From: Ochrobactrum vermis
GTDB lineage: Bacteria; Pseudomonadota; Alphaproteobacteria; Rhizobiales; Rhizobiaceae
Assembly (NCBI RefSeq): GCF_002975205.1
Contig: NZ_PCOC01000002.1
Span: 945,001 to 1,009,000 of the forward strand
DNA: 64,000 bases
Reading direction: 5' to 3'
Under the pieces are notes generated by a model. That model saw only the letters and a list, made by a program, of their open reading frames with translations. It was not told the origin of the DNA and ran no database searches. The translations under genes were made by a program, and so were the position numbers. The stretch's first letter is position 1. Each line of letters begins with the position of its first letter. Of the stretch, positions 53,573 to 61,816 are shown one piece after another.

Positions 53573-54688
53573 ATGTCTTTTCTGAAAATATCCGATCTCT
53601 ACAAGTCCTACGGCAACGTTCCGGTTTTGAAGGATATCAATATCGAGATCGATGAAGGCGGTTTTCTTGTCCTCGTTGGCCCGTCTGGCTGCGGCAAGTC
53701 GACCTTGTTGAACACGATTGCGGGGCTTGAACCAATCACGTCCGGTGACATCGCTATCAACGGAAAGTCTGTTTCCGGTCTGCATCCGTCCCAGCGCGAT
53801 ATTGCAATGGTTTTCCAGTCCTATGCGCTTTATCCGAATATGACGGTGGCCGGAAATATCGCTTTTGGCATGGAAATTCGTAAGGTTCCAAAGGCCCAAC
53901 GTGACAAAGCTATTCAGGAAGTTGCCGATATCCTGCAGATTGGTCATCTGCTGAATCGTAAACCGAGCCAGCTATCGGGCGGTCAGCGTCAGCGCGTTGC
54001 AATGGGCCGTGCGTTAGTGCGCAATCCCCAGGTGTTCTTGTTCGACGAACCCCTCTCCAACCTCGACGCCAAACTGCGCGTTGATATGCGTACCGAAATC
54101 AAACGGCTACATAGCCGGATGAAAACCACGATCGTCTATGTGACACACGATCAGATCGAGGCAATGACTCTTGCGACCAAGATCGCCGTTCTGAAAGACG
54201 GAGTCTTGCAGCAATTTGGGACGCCGGCCGAGATTTATAACAATCCGTCCAACATGTTCGTTGCCGATTTCATGGGATCGCCAGCAATGAACCTGTTGAC
54301 AGTGCGGGTAGAAAAGAACGGTTCGGGTTATGCCATCAATCTTGGACGAGGTGAGGGCGATCTGTTGAAGTTGCCGTTGAAGAATGCACCACAGGGCTTG
54401 GCTGCCTATGACAACCAGGATGTCGTTTTCGGTATACGCCCCGAGGCGCTTACCGACCCTGATGGAGCTGATCGCAATGCGGATGCGATTGTGGAAGGGG
54501 ATTGCCTGATCGACGTTGTCGAACCGGCAGGATCAGATACGTTTGCGGTTACGCGTTTGGGCGGTAAGCATGTCGTGGCGCGGTTACGAGCAGATGCCCG
54601 CATCGCGGCAGGGCAGCCCGCCCGGCTCGCATTTAACCTGGACAAGTCAGTCTTCTTTGATCCCACCAGCCAAGGTCGGATTCTCTGA
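53573..54688 (+). CDS. gtsD: Sugar ABC transporter ATP-binding protein (GtsD/MalK-like)
   Basis: A 371-residue ATPase. Walker A GPSGCGKST, Q-loop VFQSYALYPNM, signature [15 protein letters not shown], Walker [13 protein letters not shown] and VTHDQIEAMT. The C-terminal TOBE-type domain has FGIRPEAL. It closes the operon before a terminator. Confidence 0.93.
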   Translation: MSFLKISDLYKSYGNVPVLKDINIEIDEGGFLVLVGPSGCGKSTLLNTIAGLEPITSGDIAINGKSVSGLHPSQRDIAMVFQSYALYPNMTVAGNIAFGMEIRKVPKAQRDKAIQEVADILQIGHLLNRKPSQLSGGQRQRVAMGRALVRNPQVFLFDEPLSNLDAKLRVDMRTEIKRLHSRMKTTIVYVTHDQIEAMTLATKIAVLKDGVLQQFGTPAEIYNNPSNMFVADFMGSPAMNLLTVRVEKNGSGYAINLGRGEGDLLKLPLKNAPQGLAAYDNQDVVFGIRPEALTDPDGADRNADAIVEGDCLIDVVEPAGSDTFAVTRLGGKHVVARLRADARIAAGQPARLAFNLDKSVFFDPTSQGRIL

Positions 54689-54742
54689 CTATCAAGTCTG
54701 TTGCGCAGTCTCCGTAAGCACGCAGGGAGACTGCATGAAACG

Positions 54743-54778
54743 AAAAGAGCGCTTCCATTGGTTTGGAAACGCTCTTTT
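54743..54778 (+). terminator. Terminator of the sugar ABC operon
   Basis: AAAAGAGCGCTTCC / GGAAACGCTCTTTT stem (one mismatch) with an 8-nt loop and T-run, ~55 bp after the gtsD stop. A/T-rich flanks also allow it to act on the minus strand, where it would end the 33-codon gene. Confidence 0.88.
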
Positions 54779-54822
54779 TCGTATATGCCTGGAGGGCAAA
54801 AAACTTTGTCTAGGCGCACGCT

Positions 54823-54924
54823 TTAATGCAGGAAATCCAGCCCAAGAAGACCAACTGCAAGCGCAGTATTGAGTGAAATGATCATCATTCCATAGATGAT
54901 GGCGGTTCTTGTAATATCGTTCAT
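54823..54924 (-). CDS. 33-residue single-span membrane protein
   Basis: A very short gene with a consensus ribosome-binding site (AGGAGGT, 5 nt before ATG). The product begins MNDITRTAIIYG and ends LLGLDFLH, with one continuous hydrophobic span (~8-29) and a polar N-terminus. It resembles in form, not clearly in sequence, the tiny inner-membrane proteins that attach to larger membrane complexes. Upstream DNA carries periodic GTAAC boxes, and the gtsD terminator can end its transcript. I do not recognise a family. Confidence 0.65.
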   Translation of the reverse strand: MNDITRTAIIYGMMIISLNTALAVGLLGLDFLH

Positions 54925-54980
54925 TTCCTACCTCCTTGAACCGGAGCGGCCCCCCACCCGGTTCGAAGCCTCGTGAAACT

Positions 54981-55005
54981 GTAACGAAATGTAACAAGCT
55001 GTTAC
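54981..55005 (-). promoter_or_regulatory. Three GTAAC boxes at exact 10-bp spacing upstream of the 33-codon gene
   Basis: GTAAC at 54981 and 54991 and the inverse GTTAC at 55001 lie on one helical face; the last two form GTAACAAGCTGTTAC. Ten-bp phased repeats are typical of OmpR-type response-regulator sites. They lie ~57-81 bp upstream of the small gene. Confidence 0.45.
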
Positions 55006-55227
55006 GGGAAGCGCAACCCTGTTTTACGCAAATGTGAATGAGTGAAATCTGGCGTGAGAGACTGGGTCCCTTTTGGCTGACGGAGCACCTGTTGCGCCAA
55101 AATCGCGATAAATCACTGATTTTATCGCATATTCACTGCAATGTGACGCCGTTATGGCTAGCAAAAATCAGCTCAGCGCTACATAGGATTGTCGGCTCTT
55201 TCATATCCGTTCTTTCGGAATATTACC

Positions 55228-56664
55228 GTGAATCGCATCATTCCTCTCGTACTGGCTATAGCCCTGTTCATGGAGCAGATGGATTCGAACGTCATCTCGA
55301 CGTCGCTTCCCGCTATCGCCGCTGACATTGGTACAAGCCCCATTGCACTCAAGCTGGCATTGACGGCTTACCTTGTTGCGCTCGCGGTTTTCATTCCTGT
55401 CAGTGGTTGGATGGCGGATCGTTTTGGCGCCAAGAATGTCTTCCGGACAGCAATAGCTGTATTTGTGGTCGGTTCAGTTGCTTGTGCCGCTTCGAATTCA
55501 TTGGCGGCTTTCGTTGTTGCCCGGTTCTTGCAGGGAATGGGCGGTGCGATGATGACGCCGGTCGGCCGTCTTGTTCTTATCCGTTCAACCCCGCGCAGTG
55601 AACTTGTGTCGGCCATGGCATGGCTGACGATTCCAGCAATGGTTGGACCGCTTGTCGGCCCTCCGGTGGGCGGCTTCATCACGACTTTCCTGACGTGGCA
55701 TTGGATTTTCCTGATCAATGTACCAATTGGTCTCGTTGGTATCTGGTTTGCAACCCGTTTCCTGCCGGACACTGATGAGCGCATTGTGAAACGTCTTGAT
55801 TGGACGGGCTTTTTTCTTTCCGGGATTGCGATGTCGGGTGTTGTCTTCGGACTGTCGGTGGTCAGTCTTCCGGCCTTGCCACCTGCGGTCGGGTTTACGA
55901 CCCTTGCAATCGGCATCGTCTGTACGGTTCTGTATCTTCAACATGCGAGGAGGGTCGACGATCCTCTGCTGAATCTTAAGCTTTTCGATAACCAGGTATT
56001 TCGTTCCGCCGTCATTGGCGGCAGCATCTTTCGGTTCGGGATCGGCGCGATCCCATTTCTGTTGCCGTTGATGTTTCAGTTGGGTTTCGGTCTCACGCCG
56101 TTTCAATCCGGGATGATGACTTTTGTTTCGGCGATTGGCGCTATCAGCATGAAATTCGGTGCAAAGCGTATCTTTGTTCGTGTCGGTTTCCGACGCGCTT
56201 TGATGGCCGGATCGCTGATCTCGGCCTGCTTCATCGCGGTGAATGGCCTGTTCTCACCGACAACACCTTACTGGATCATCATCGGCTTTCTTCTGGTAGG
56301 GGGCTTTGCGCGCTCGTTGTTTTTCACTGGTGTCAATGCGCTGGCTTTTGCCGAGATCCCTGATGAGAAGACCAGTCAGGCGACGCCTATTACCGCCGTT
56401 GCCCAGCAGGTTTCCATTGCTATCGGCGTGGCACTAGCAGGCGGTATTCTGGAAATCAGCACGTCGCTTCGCGGGGCCCATCTTGCGCTGGTGGACTTCC
56501 ACATCGGCTTCTTTGTGGTTGCTGGCGTTTCAGCCTTGGCTTTTCTCTGGTTTGCACGTCTCGCACCGGATGCAGGCAAGGAGCTTGCTGCACCCACCGT
56601 CGTGAAACACCATAGCAAGGCGCATGCGTCGGCAGAGGCCACGAACACCTCTGCCGGAAAGTAA
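55228..56664 (+). CDS. MFS drug efflux transporter, DHA2/EmrB family
   Basis: A ~478-residue transporter with 13-14 predicted helices. The DHA2 family pattern begins with MEQMDSNVISTSLPAIAADI and has the loop motif GWMADRFGAKNVF and the antiporter motif near GPLVGPPVGGFI. It probably exports drugs or organic compounds by H+ antiport; substrate unknown. I take the GTG at 55228 (CGGAA upstream) as start; an upstream TTG would add 13 residues. It converges on rlmE with a 3-bp gap. Confidence 0.88.
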   Translation: MNRIIPLVLAIALFMEQMDSNVISTSLPAIAADIGTSPIALKLALTAYLVALAVFIPVSGWMADRFGAKNVFRTAIAVFVVGSVACAASNSLAAFVVARFLQGMGGAMMTPVGRLVLIRSTPRSELVSAMAWLTIPAMVGPLVGPPVGGFITTFLTWHWIFLINVPIGLVGIWFATRFLPDTDERIVKRLDWTGFFLSGIAMSGVVFGLSVVSLPALPPAVGFTTLAIGIVCTVLYLQHARRVDDPLLNLKLFDNQVFRSAVIGGSIFRFGIGAIPFLLPLMFQLGFGLTPFQSGMMTFVSAIGAISMKFGAKRIFVRVGFRRALMAGSLISACFIAVNGLFSPTTPYWIIIGFLLVGGFARSLFFTGVNALAFAEIPDEKTSQATPITAVAQQVSIAIGVALAGGILEISTSLRGAHLALVDFHIGFFVVAGVSALAFLWFARLAPDAGKELAAPTVVKHHSKAHASAEATNTSAGK

Positions 56665-56667
56665 GCC

Positions 56668-57390
56668 TCAGCCTTTGAAATCGCGGGCGAGCAGATAAAG
56701 CTCGACGGATTCCGCACGGGATGCCGGTGGCTTCACGTGATGCACGGAGCGGAATTTCTGCTTGAGCAGTGCCAGGAGCTCATTTTCGGTGCCGCCCTGG
56801 AACGTCTTGGTGAGAAAATGTCCACCCGGCTTCAGAACCGAGATGGCAAAATCAGCCGCGACTTCGCACAAATGCACTGTACGCAAATGGTCAGTCCTGC
56901 GGTGACCTGTGGTAGGGGCAGCCATGTCGGAAATGACGAGATCTGGCTTGTCGCCGAGCGCATCCATTAATTTCTGCGGCGCTTCATCGTCGAGAAAATC
57001 CATTTCCAACAAGATGACACCGGGCAGGGGATCAACGTGAAGATAGTCGATACCGACGACGTGCGGGTTCTCGTCAGTTGAACCAACGATCTTGGCCGCG
57101 ATCTGCGACCATCCACCAGGCGCGGCACCGAGATCAATGATCTTCTGCCCCTTCTTCAGCAAATCATAACGATCATTGATTTCAATAAGCTTGTAAGCCG
57201 CGCGCGACCGATATCCGTCCTGCCGCGATTTGTGCACATAGGGATCGTTGAGATGGCGCTGCAGCCAGCGGCGCGACGATTCTTTGATCGTGCCCGCCTT
57301 CTTCTTCACGCGCACCTGCAGATTGCTGGAGCCCGCGCCACCGCGACCGCCAGTTTTCACTCCACCTTTGTTTCCGCCTGCCTTGCTCAT
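56668..57390 (-). CDS. rlmE: 23S rRNA 2'-O-ribose methyltransferase RlmE (FtsJ/RrmJ)
   Basis: A 240-residue SAM-dependent methyltransferase that modifies U2552 of 23S rRNA. SAM site [11 protein letters not shown]; catalytic K-D-K-E residues are recognisable in [14 protein letters not shown] and LTKTFQGG. The basic, glycine-rich N-terminus ([14 protein letters not shown]) is common in alphaproteobacterial copies. It follows ppx/gppA by 2 bp in one transcript, an arrangement frequent in this group. Confidence 0.95.
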   Translation of the reverse strand: MSKAGGNKGGVKTGGRGGAGSSNLQVRVKKKAGTIKESSRRWLQRHLNDPYVHKSRQDGYRSRAAYKLIEINDRYDLLKKGQKIIDLGAAPGGWSQIAAKIVGSTDENPHVVGIDYLHVDPLPGVILLEMDFLDDEAPQKLMDALGDKPDLVISDMAAPTTGHRRTDHLRTVHLCEVAADFAISVLKPGGHFLTKTFQGGTENELLALLKQKFRSVHHVKPPASRAESVELYLLARDFKG

Positions 57391-57392
57391 TA

Positions 57393-58922
57393 TCAGTGCC
57401 TGTTTTTAGCGCCTGTCGCGCGATTGTGTCGCCATGCGCCATCGCGCGACATAAGTTCGGTCAAAATGCCCTCGCGAAGACCGCGATCGGCAACGAGTAG
57501 TTTCTCGCTGGGCCATACTTTGCGTATCGCATCAAGAATAGCACAGCCTGCCAATACTAGATCGGCGCGATCTGCACCAATACACGGGTTCGCTACGCGG
57601 GCCTCAAAATCCCACGATAGAAGGCGATTGGTCATTTGCGTCACGTCGTCGGCGCCCATCCACATACCATCGACCCGCCGCCGATCATAACGATCGAGAC
57701 CGAGATGAATTCCTGCCAGCGTCGTAACTGTTCCGGAAGTACCTAACAGATGAAAGCGCGGACTGGCAGTCAAATTTCCGAGGCACTGACGTTCGGCAAA
57801 CTGCGCAAGCAGATCGGTCACATGAGAAACCATGGAATCGAAGTTTTCCTGCGTAACATTGCGTCCGCCGAACCGTTCCGCCAGTGTCACAACGCCGACG
57901 GGGAGGGACGTCCATGCCATGATATGCTCAGCCAGACGCGGAGACCGGCGGCGAGAAACATCGATCAGTGCAATTTCGGAAGAGCCGCCACCGATATCGA
58001 ACAGTACGACGGCGTCCGTCTCGCGGGTAACCAGCGTACCGCAGCCAGAGACGGCCAGTCGGGCTTCGGTTTGTCGGTCCACAATCTCCAGTTCAAGCCC
58101 GGTTTCCGCATGAACGCGCGCTAGAAACGCCTCGCCATTCGATGCCGAACGGCAAGCTTCCGTCGCAATTAGCCTCGACCGTCTGATTTTTTTGCCTGCC
58201 AGCTTGTCCCTGCAGATCTTCAACGCTTCGACGGCGCGGTCCATCGCATTGTCGCTGAGCTGGCCAGTGGCACTCAAGCCTTCTCCCAGCCGTACGATGC
58301 GTGAAAATGCATCCACAACACGGAATTGACCTGGCCTTGTCGGCGACGCAACCAGCAGGCGACAATTGTTCGTGCCAAGGTCGAGCGCTGCATAAAGCGG
58401 CGCTTCGGCGTGGTTGTGGCGTGGCGGCTGCACCGCGCCGTTTTGGCGTTTGGCTTGAGACGACGCCTGCGCATGATTGTCACGGCGCGGGGTTTCATGG
58501 CCGTTCTTGGCGGCGTGTTCGACTGTTCGCGGTGCGGCGTTAGTCTGCTGCTGCGCCTGCTTCTTCTTGCGGGCACGTCTGCGACGATTCGAAATCTTGC
58601 CGGGGGACTTGGCTTCCTGAAGAGCGGTTTCTTCCACAGCTTTCTGCGCGACAGCCGCTTCCGGTCGCCGTGCCGCTTTACCACGGTGACGGCGACGCGC
58701 ACGCTTGCGCTGGCTGCCGGAACCCTTGTCATCCGCTTCACTTTGCGGCTTTGGGCGTCCTGAATCGGGTGCGCTACGCGCATTACCCGCTTCTGCAACG
58801 GCTTCCTTACGCGGTTTCCGCTTGCCGTTGTGGGACGGATTCCGGGCTTGAGCATTTCCCGATTGTCCGCCGGACGCCCCTTGATGCGCCTTTTCTACGG
58901 GGCGCTCCTCGGGGTTTTTCAA
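57393..58922 (-). CDS. ppx: Ppx/GppA phosphatase with long basic N-terminal extension
   Basis: A ~509-residue exopolyphosphatase/pppGpp phosphatase. The ASKHA-fold core starts near residue 175: [39 protein letters not shown]. It is preceded by ~170 residues of low-complexity sequence rich in Arg, Lys, Ala and Gln ([22 protein letters not shown]). I place the start at a TTG with AAGGA eight bases upstream; the frame stays open to 58979, where another TTG exists. Cotranscribed with rlmE. Confidence 0.88.
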   Translation of the reverse strand: MKNPEERPVEKAHQGASGGQSGNAQARNPSHNGKRKPRKEAVAEAGNARSAPDSGRPKPQSEADDKGSGSQRKRARRRHRGKAARRPEAAVAQKAVEETALQEAKSPGKISNRRRRARKKKQAQQQTNAAPRTVEHAAKNGHETPRRDNHAQASSQAKRQNGAVQPPRHNHAEAPLYAALDLGTNNCRLLVASPTRPGQFRVVDAFSRIVRLGEGLSATGQLSDNAMDRAVEALKICRDKLAGKKIRRSRLIATEACRSASNGEAFLARVHAETGLELEIVDRQTEARLAVSGCGTLVTRETDAVVLFDIGGGSSEIALIDVSRRRSPRLAEHIMAWTSLPVGVVTLAERFGGRNVTQENFDSMVSHVTDLLAQFAERQCLGNLTASPRFHLLGTSGTVTTLAGIHLGLDRYDRRRVDGMWMGADDVTQMTNRLLSWDFEARVANPCIGADRADLVLAGCAILDAIRKVWPSEKLLVADRGLREGILTELMSRDGAWRHNRATGAKNRH

Positions 58923-59093
58923 GGTACTGATCCTTATAAGCGCCGCGCGAACCGTGAGGACGCAAGCAGGACGCTTCAATTACTACGTTGCCCTTAATGT
59001 AACAGCGGTTGTCTCTTTTACCAAGGGGCAGGCCTATAAGACTCGGCTGAAAATTTTGAAAAGAACGAATGAATTGCGCAAACGCGAAAAACG

Positions 59094-59126
59094 AAAGGGT
59101 CTTCGCAAACGCGAAAGCCCTTTTTT
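59094..59126. terminator. Terminator downstream of the amino acid ABC operon
   Basis: AAAGGGTCTTCGC / GCGAAAGCCCTTT stem (two central mismatches) with an AAAC loop. A T6 run follows on the plus strand and a T5 run on the minus strand, where it ends the ABC operon 18 bp after its last stop codon. Confidence 0.75.
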
Positions 59127-59144
59127 AAAAGACAAAATGATTGG

Positions 59145-59906
59145 TCAGATGTCGTAGGTGTGCGCAGCGTTGATGGTTGCCACAAACTGCCTGGTGCGAT
59201 CCCGCTTCGGGCGCGTGAAAACTTCATGCGCAGAGCCGGTTTCGACGATATTGCCTGACTCGAGAAACACGACGTTCTTCGCAATCTTGGAAGCGAGCCG
59301 CAGATCATGCGTTGCAATCACCATGGTGGTGCCTTCCTTGGCGAGTTTGCTCAGAACATCAACGACTTCGGAGGCAAGCTCTGGATCAAGTGCCGAGGTG
59401 GGTTCGTCACATAATAGCACACGAGGTGAGGGTGCCAACGCTCGTGCAATGGCGATGCGCTGCTGCTGCCCGCCGGAAAGCGTTGAAGGCCAGGCATCCG
59501 CCTTGTGCACCATACCCACCTTCGTGAGCAGTTCCATCGCACGTTCTTTTGCCTTGTCCTTAGGCCATTTGAGGACCGTAACAAGACCTTCCATTACATT
59601 CTGGATGGCGGTTTGGTGAGGAAAGAGCTGGAAATTCTGAAACACCATACCTGTTTGGCGGCGGATAGACTGGATCGCCTGCCAGCTTGGCTTGCGATCA
59701 GGCTCGAAGCTGAGGCTCTGACCGCCCAGAACGAGAGTGCCTGATGTCGGAATCTCAAGCAGATTTATGCAACGCAGCAAGGTACTCTTGCCACCACCGG
59801 ACGGGCCGACGAGTGCCGTTACCGTTCCCTCTGCAATCGCAACGTTGATATCGTTGAGAATAACCGCGTCATCGAAACGCTTTACGATGTGCTGCAGCTC
59901 GATCAT
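59145..59906 (-). CDS. Polar amino acid ABC transporter ATP-binding protein
   Basis: A 253-residue HisP/GlnQ-type ATPase. Walker A GPSGGGKST, Q-loop VFQNFQLFPHQT, signature LSGGQQQRIAIARAL, Walker B VLLCDEPTSALDPE and ATHDLRLA. The start overlaps the permease gene by 4 bp. Last gene of a cystine-like uptake operon. Confidence 0.93.
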   Translation of the reverse strand: MIELQHIVKRFDDAVILNDINVAIAEGTVTALVGPSGGGKSTLLRCINLLEIPTSGTLVLGGQSLSFEPDRKPSWQAIQSIRRQTGMVFQNFQLFPHQTAIQNVMEGLVTVLKWPKDKAKERAMELLTKVGMVHKADAWPSTLSGGQQQRIAIARALAPSPRVLLCDEPTSALDPELASEVVDVLSKLAKEGTTMVIATHDLRLASKIAKNVVFLESGNIVETGSAHEVFTRPKRDRTRQFVATINAAHTYDI

Positions 59907-60583
59907 GCGTTTGTCTCCAGCGTGCCGCCATAACGTCCGAAGCGCCTTTCAAGTCGCACTTGTAGCGCCGACAGAACAGAGCTCATCACCAGATAAATCA
60001 AGGCTGCTTCTATATAGAGGATAAGAGGCTCATAAGTGGTCGCGACGATACGTTGTGCGGATTGGAAAAGCTCTGGCACAGTGATTGCGGCAGCGAGCGA
60101 TGTGTCCTTGACCAGAGAAATGAAGGAGTTGGAAAGTGGCGGCACTGCTGTACGGGTCGCTTGTGGCAGAATTGTACGGGCGAGAGCCTGACGCCAGCTC
60201 ATGCCGATGGAGTATGCTGCTTCCCACTGGCCTTTCGGGACGGCGGATATGACCGCCCGGATAATTTCAGAACTATAAGCGCCGACACTGAGTGAGAAGC
60301 CGATTACTGCTGCGGGAAATGCATCAAGATAGATGCCTGCACTTGGCAGGCCGTAAAAAATTACGAACAGCTGCACGAGCAGAGGTGTACCGCGGAATAT
60401 CCAGACATAGAAACGCGCAATAGATGAAAGCCAAAGCGGGGCGAACAATCGCACGAGCGCTGTCAGGAGCCCCAATGTGAGGCCGAACGCAAAGGACAAA
60501 AGGGTGAGTGGAATGGTGAAGATCAATCCCGCCCACAAAAGAGTAGGCAGGGCTTCCACCATCAATTGAAGCCAATCGGGCAC
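59903..60583 (-). CDS. Polar amino acid ABC transporter permease
   Basis: A 226-residue His/Glu/Gln/Arg/opine-type permease with about five helices. The EAA region is WEAAYSIGMSWRQALARTILPQA. It couples to the ATPase gene (ATGA overlap) and lies 176 bp downstream of the binding-protein gene across a terminator. Confidence 0.92.
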   Translation of the reverse strand: MPDWLQLMVEALPTLLWAGLIFTIPLTLLSFAFGLTLGLLTALVRLFAPLWLSSIARFYVWIFRGTPLLVQLFVIFYGLPSAGIYLDAFPAAVIGFSLSVGAYSSEIIRAVISAVPKGQWEAAYSIGMSWRQALARTILPQATRTAVPPLSNSFISLVKDTSLAAAITVPELFQSAQRIVATTYEPLILYIEAALIYLVMSSVLSALQVRLERRFGRYGGTLETNA

Positions 60584-60708
60584 TTTTTCGGCTCCTTAAC
60601 AACGCATAAGGTCAGACTGAAATGAACTTGCGCTGATGAACCTGCGCGATGTTATCTTATACGGTCTGGCACTCATGTCTTGGGAATAGTTTTTTACGAT
60701 CACAATAA

Positions 60709-60739
60709 AACGAAGCCGGAATTAGCTTCCGGCTTCGTT
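60709..60739 (-). terminator. Terminator/attenuator between binding-protein and permease genes
   Basis: A perfect 12-bp stem AACGAAGCCGGA / TCCGGCTTCGTT with 7-nt loop. On the minus strand it is followed by TTATTGTG. It would limit permease/ATPase expression relative to the binding protein. Confidence 0.8.
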
Positions 60740-60759
60740 ACATGAGTCTAGTAAGACGC

Positions 60760-61533
60760 TTACTTGGAAACATCCTGACCGAAATATTTCTGCGCAATCT
60801 TGTCGTAGGTGCCGTCGGCCTTGATGTCGTCCAGCGCCTTGTTGATGGCTGCGACGAGGTCGTCGTCGCCCTTGCGAACGATGATGCCCGAGGCGTCGGC
60901 ATTTTCCTTCTCGGCCACGATCTTGACCGGAGCCTTAGGCTGGTGCTTCTTGAAGTCGAGGAAGGAAAGGCTGTCATTGAGCGTCGCATCGGCGCGACCC
61001 GTCAAAACGAGCTGGATCGACTGGTCGAAACCGTCGGTCGCCACGAGTTCCGCACCCGCTTCCTTGGCAATTTTGCCGTAGTTGCTGGTCAGCGACTGTG
61101 CCGACTTCTTACCCTTCAGATCGGCAAAATCCTTGATCGTGTCGTTCTTGTCGTTGACGATCAGAACAACCTTGGAAACGATGTAAGGATTGGAGAAGTT
61201 GAACTTTTTCTTGCGCTCTTCGGTGATGCCAACCTGATTGATAACGGCATCGTAACGGTTGACGTCGAGACCGGCGATCAGGCCGTCCCATTTGCCTTCG
61301 ACGAATTCCGGCTTGACGCCGAGCTTGGCAGCCACGGCTTCACCGATTTCCACATCGAAGCCGACGAGCTTGTTGTCTTTGTCGTGATAGGTGAAAGGCG
61401 CGTAGGTGCCTTCCGTGCCGATCTTCAGAACGCCCGCCGATTTGACGGCGTCGAGATTTTCTCCGGCCATTGCGCCGGTGAAGAGAGCTGCCTGAATGAT
61501 ACTTGCCGTAGCGATGATCTGAGCGAATTTCAT
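60760..61533 (-). CDS. Polar amino acid (cystine-like) ABC substrate-binding protein
   Basis: A 257-residue family 3 solute-binding protein. Signal peptide ends GAMAGE. The mature start GVLKIGTEGTYAPFTYHD, WDGLIAGLDVNRYD and INQVGITEER resemble TcyA/FliY-type cystine binders, but glutamine or other polar amino acids are possible. First gene of the operon. Confidence 0.9.
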   Translation of the reverse strand: MKFAQIIATASIIQAALFTGAMAGENLDAVKSAGVLKIGTEGTYAPFTYHDKDNKLVGFDVEIGEAVAAKLGVKPEFVEGKWDGLIAGLDVNRYDAVINQVGITEERKKKFNFSNPYIVSKVVLIVNDKNDTIKDFADLKGKKSAQSLTSNYGKIAKEAGAELVATDGFDQSIQLVLTGRADATLNDSLSFLDFKKHQPKAPVKIVAEKENADASGIIVRKGDDDLVAAINKALDDIKADGTYDKIAQKYFGQDVSK

Positions 61534-61763
61534 TTTCGGTATCCGTGAACTGGTTGATGTTCTATTGATCGCAGAAATTTAATTCTAAAGATGCGTCCAA
61601 AACGACCATTAAGGCACTATTATTAGGATTAGTTCCTAATTATCTCACGAATTTGAGTGGATAGTTCTAACATTTTCCAGTGTGGATCGGAAGGGCGGAA
61701 AAAGCATTCGCTTGCTCGTCGTCATGCGCTGCTTTTATTCGATTTTATCCCGTTTGAATGCAC

Positions 61764-61793
61764 AACGCCGCCAGAGTTTCAGCTGGCGGCGTT
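61764..61793. terminator. Hairpin downstream of the 5-oxoprolinase gene
   Basis: An 11-bp perfect stem AACGCCGCCAG / CTGGCGGCGTT with 8-nt loop, 24 bp after the minus-strand stop. Minus-strand read-out lacks a T-run; the plus-strand side is T-rich. Likely the 3' end structure of the oxoprolinase transcript. Confidence 0.55.
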
Positions 61794-61816
61794 TGCTTTG
61801 TTATTATTCAGGACGA

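Noticed and set aside
58954..59157. 67-codon plus-strand frame rich in Lys/Arg with two CGCAAACGCGAAA copies
   Set aside because: It runs through the bidirectional terminator at 59094-59126, has no ribosome-binding site and its basic composition reflects the A-rich repeats.
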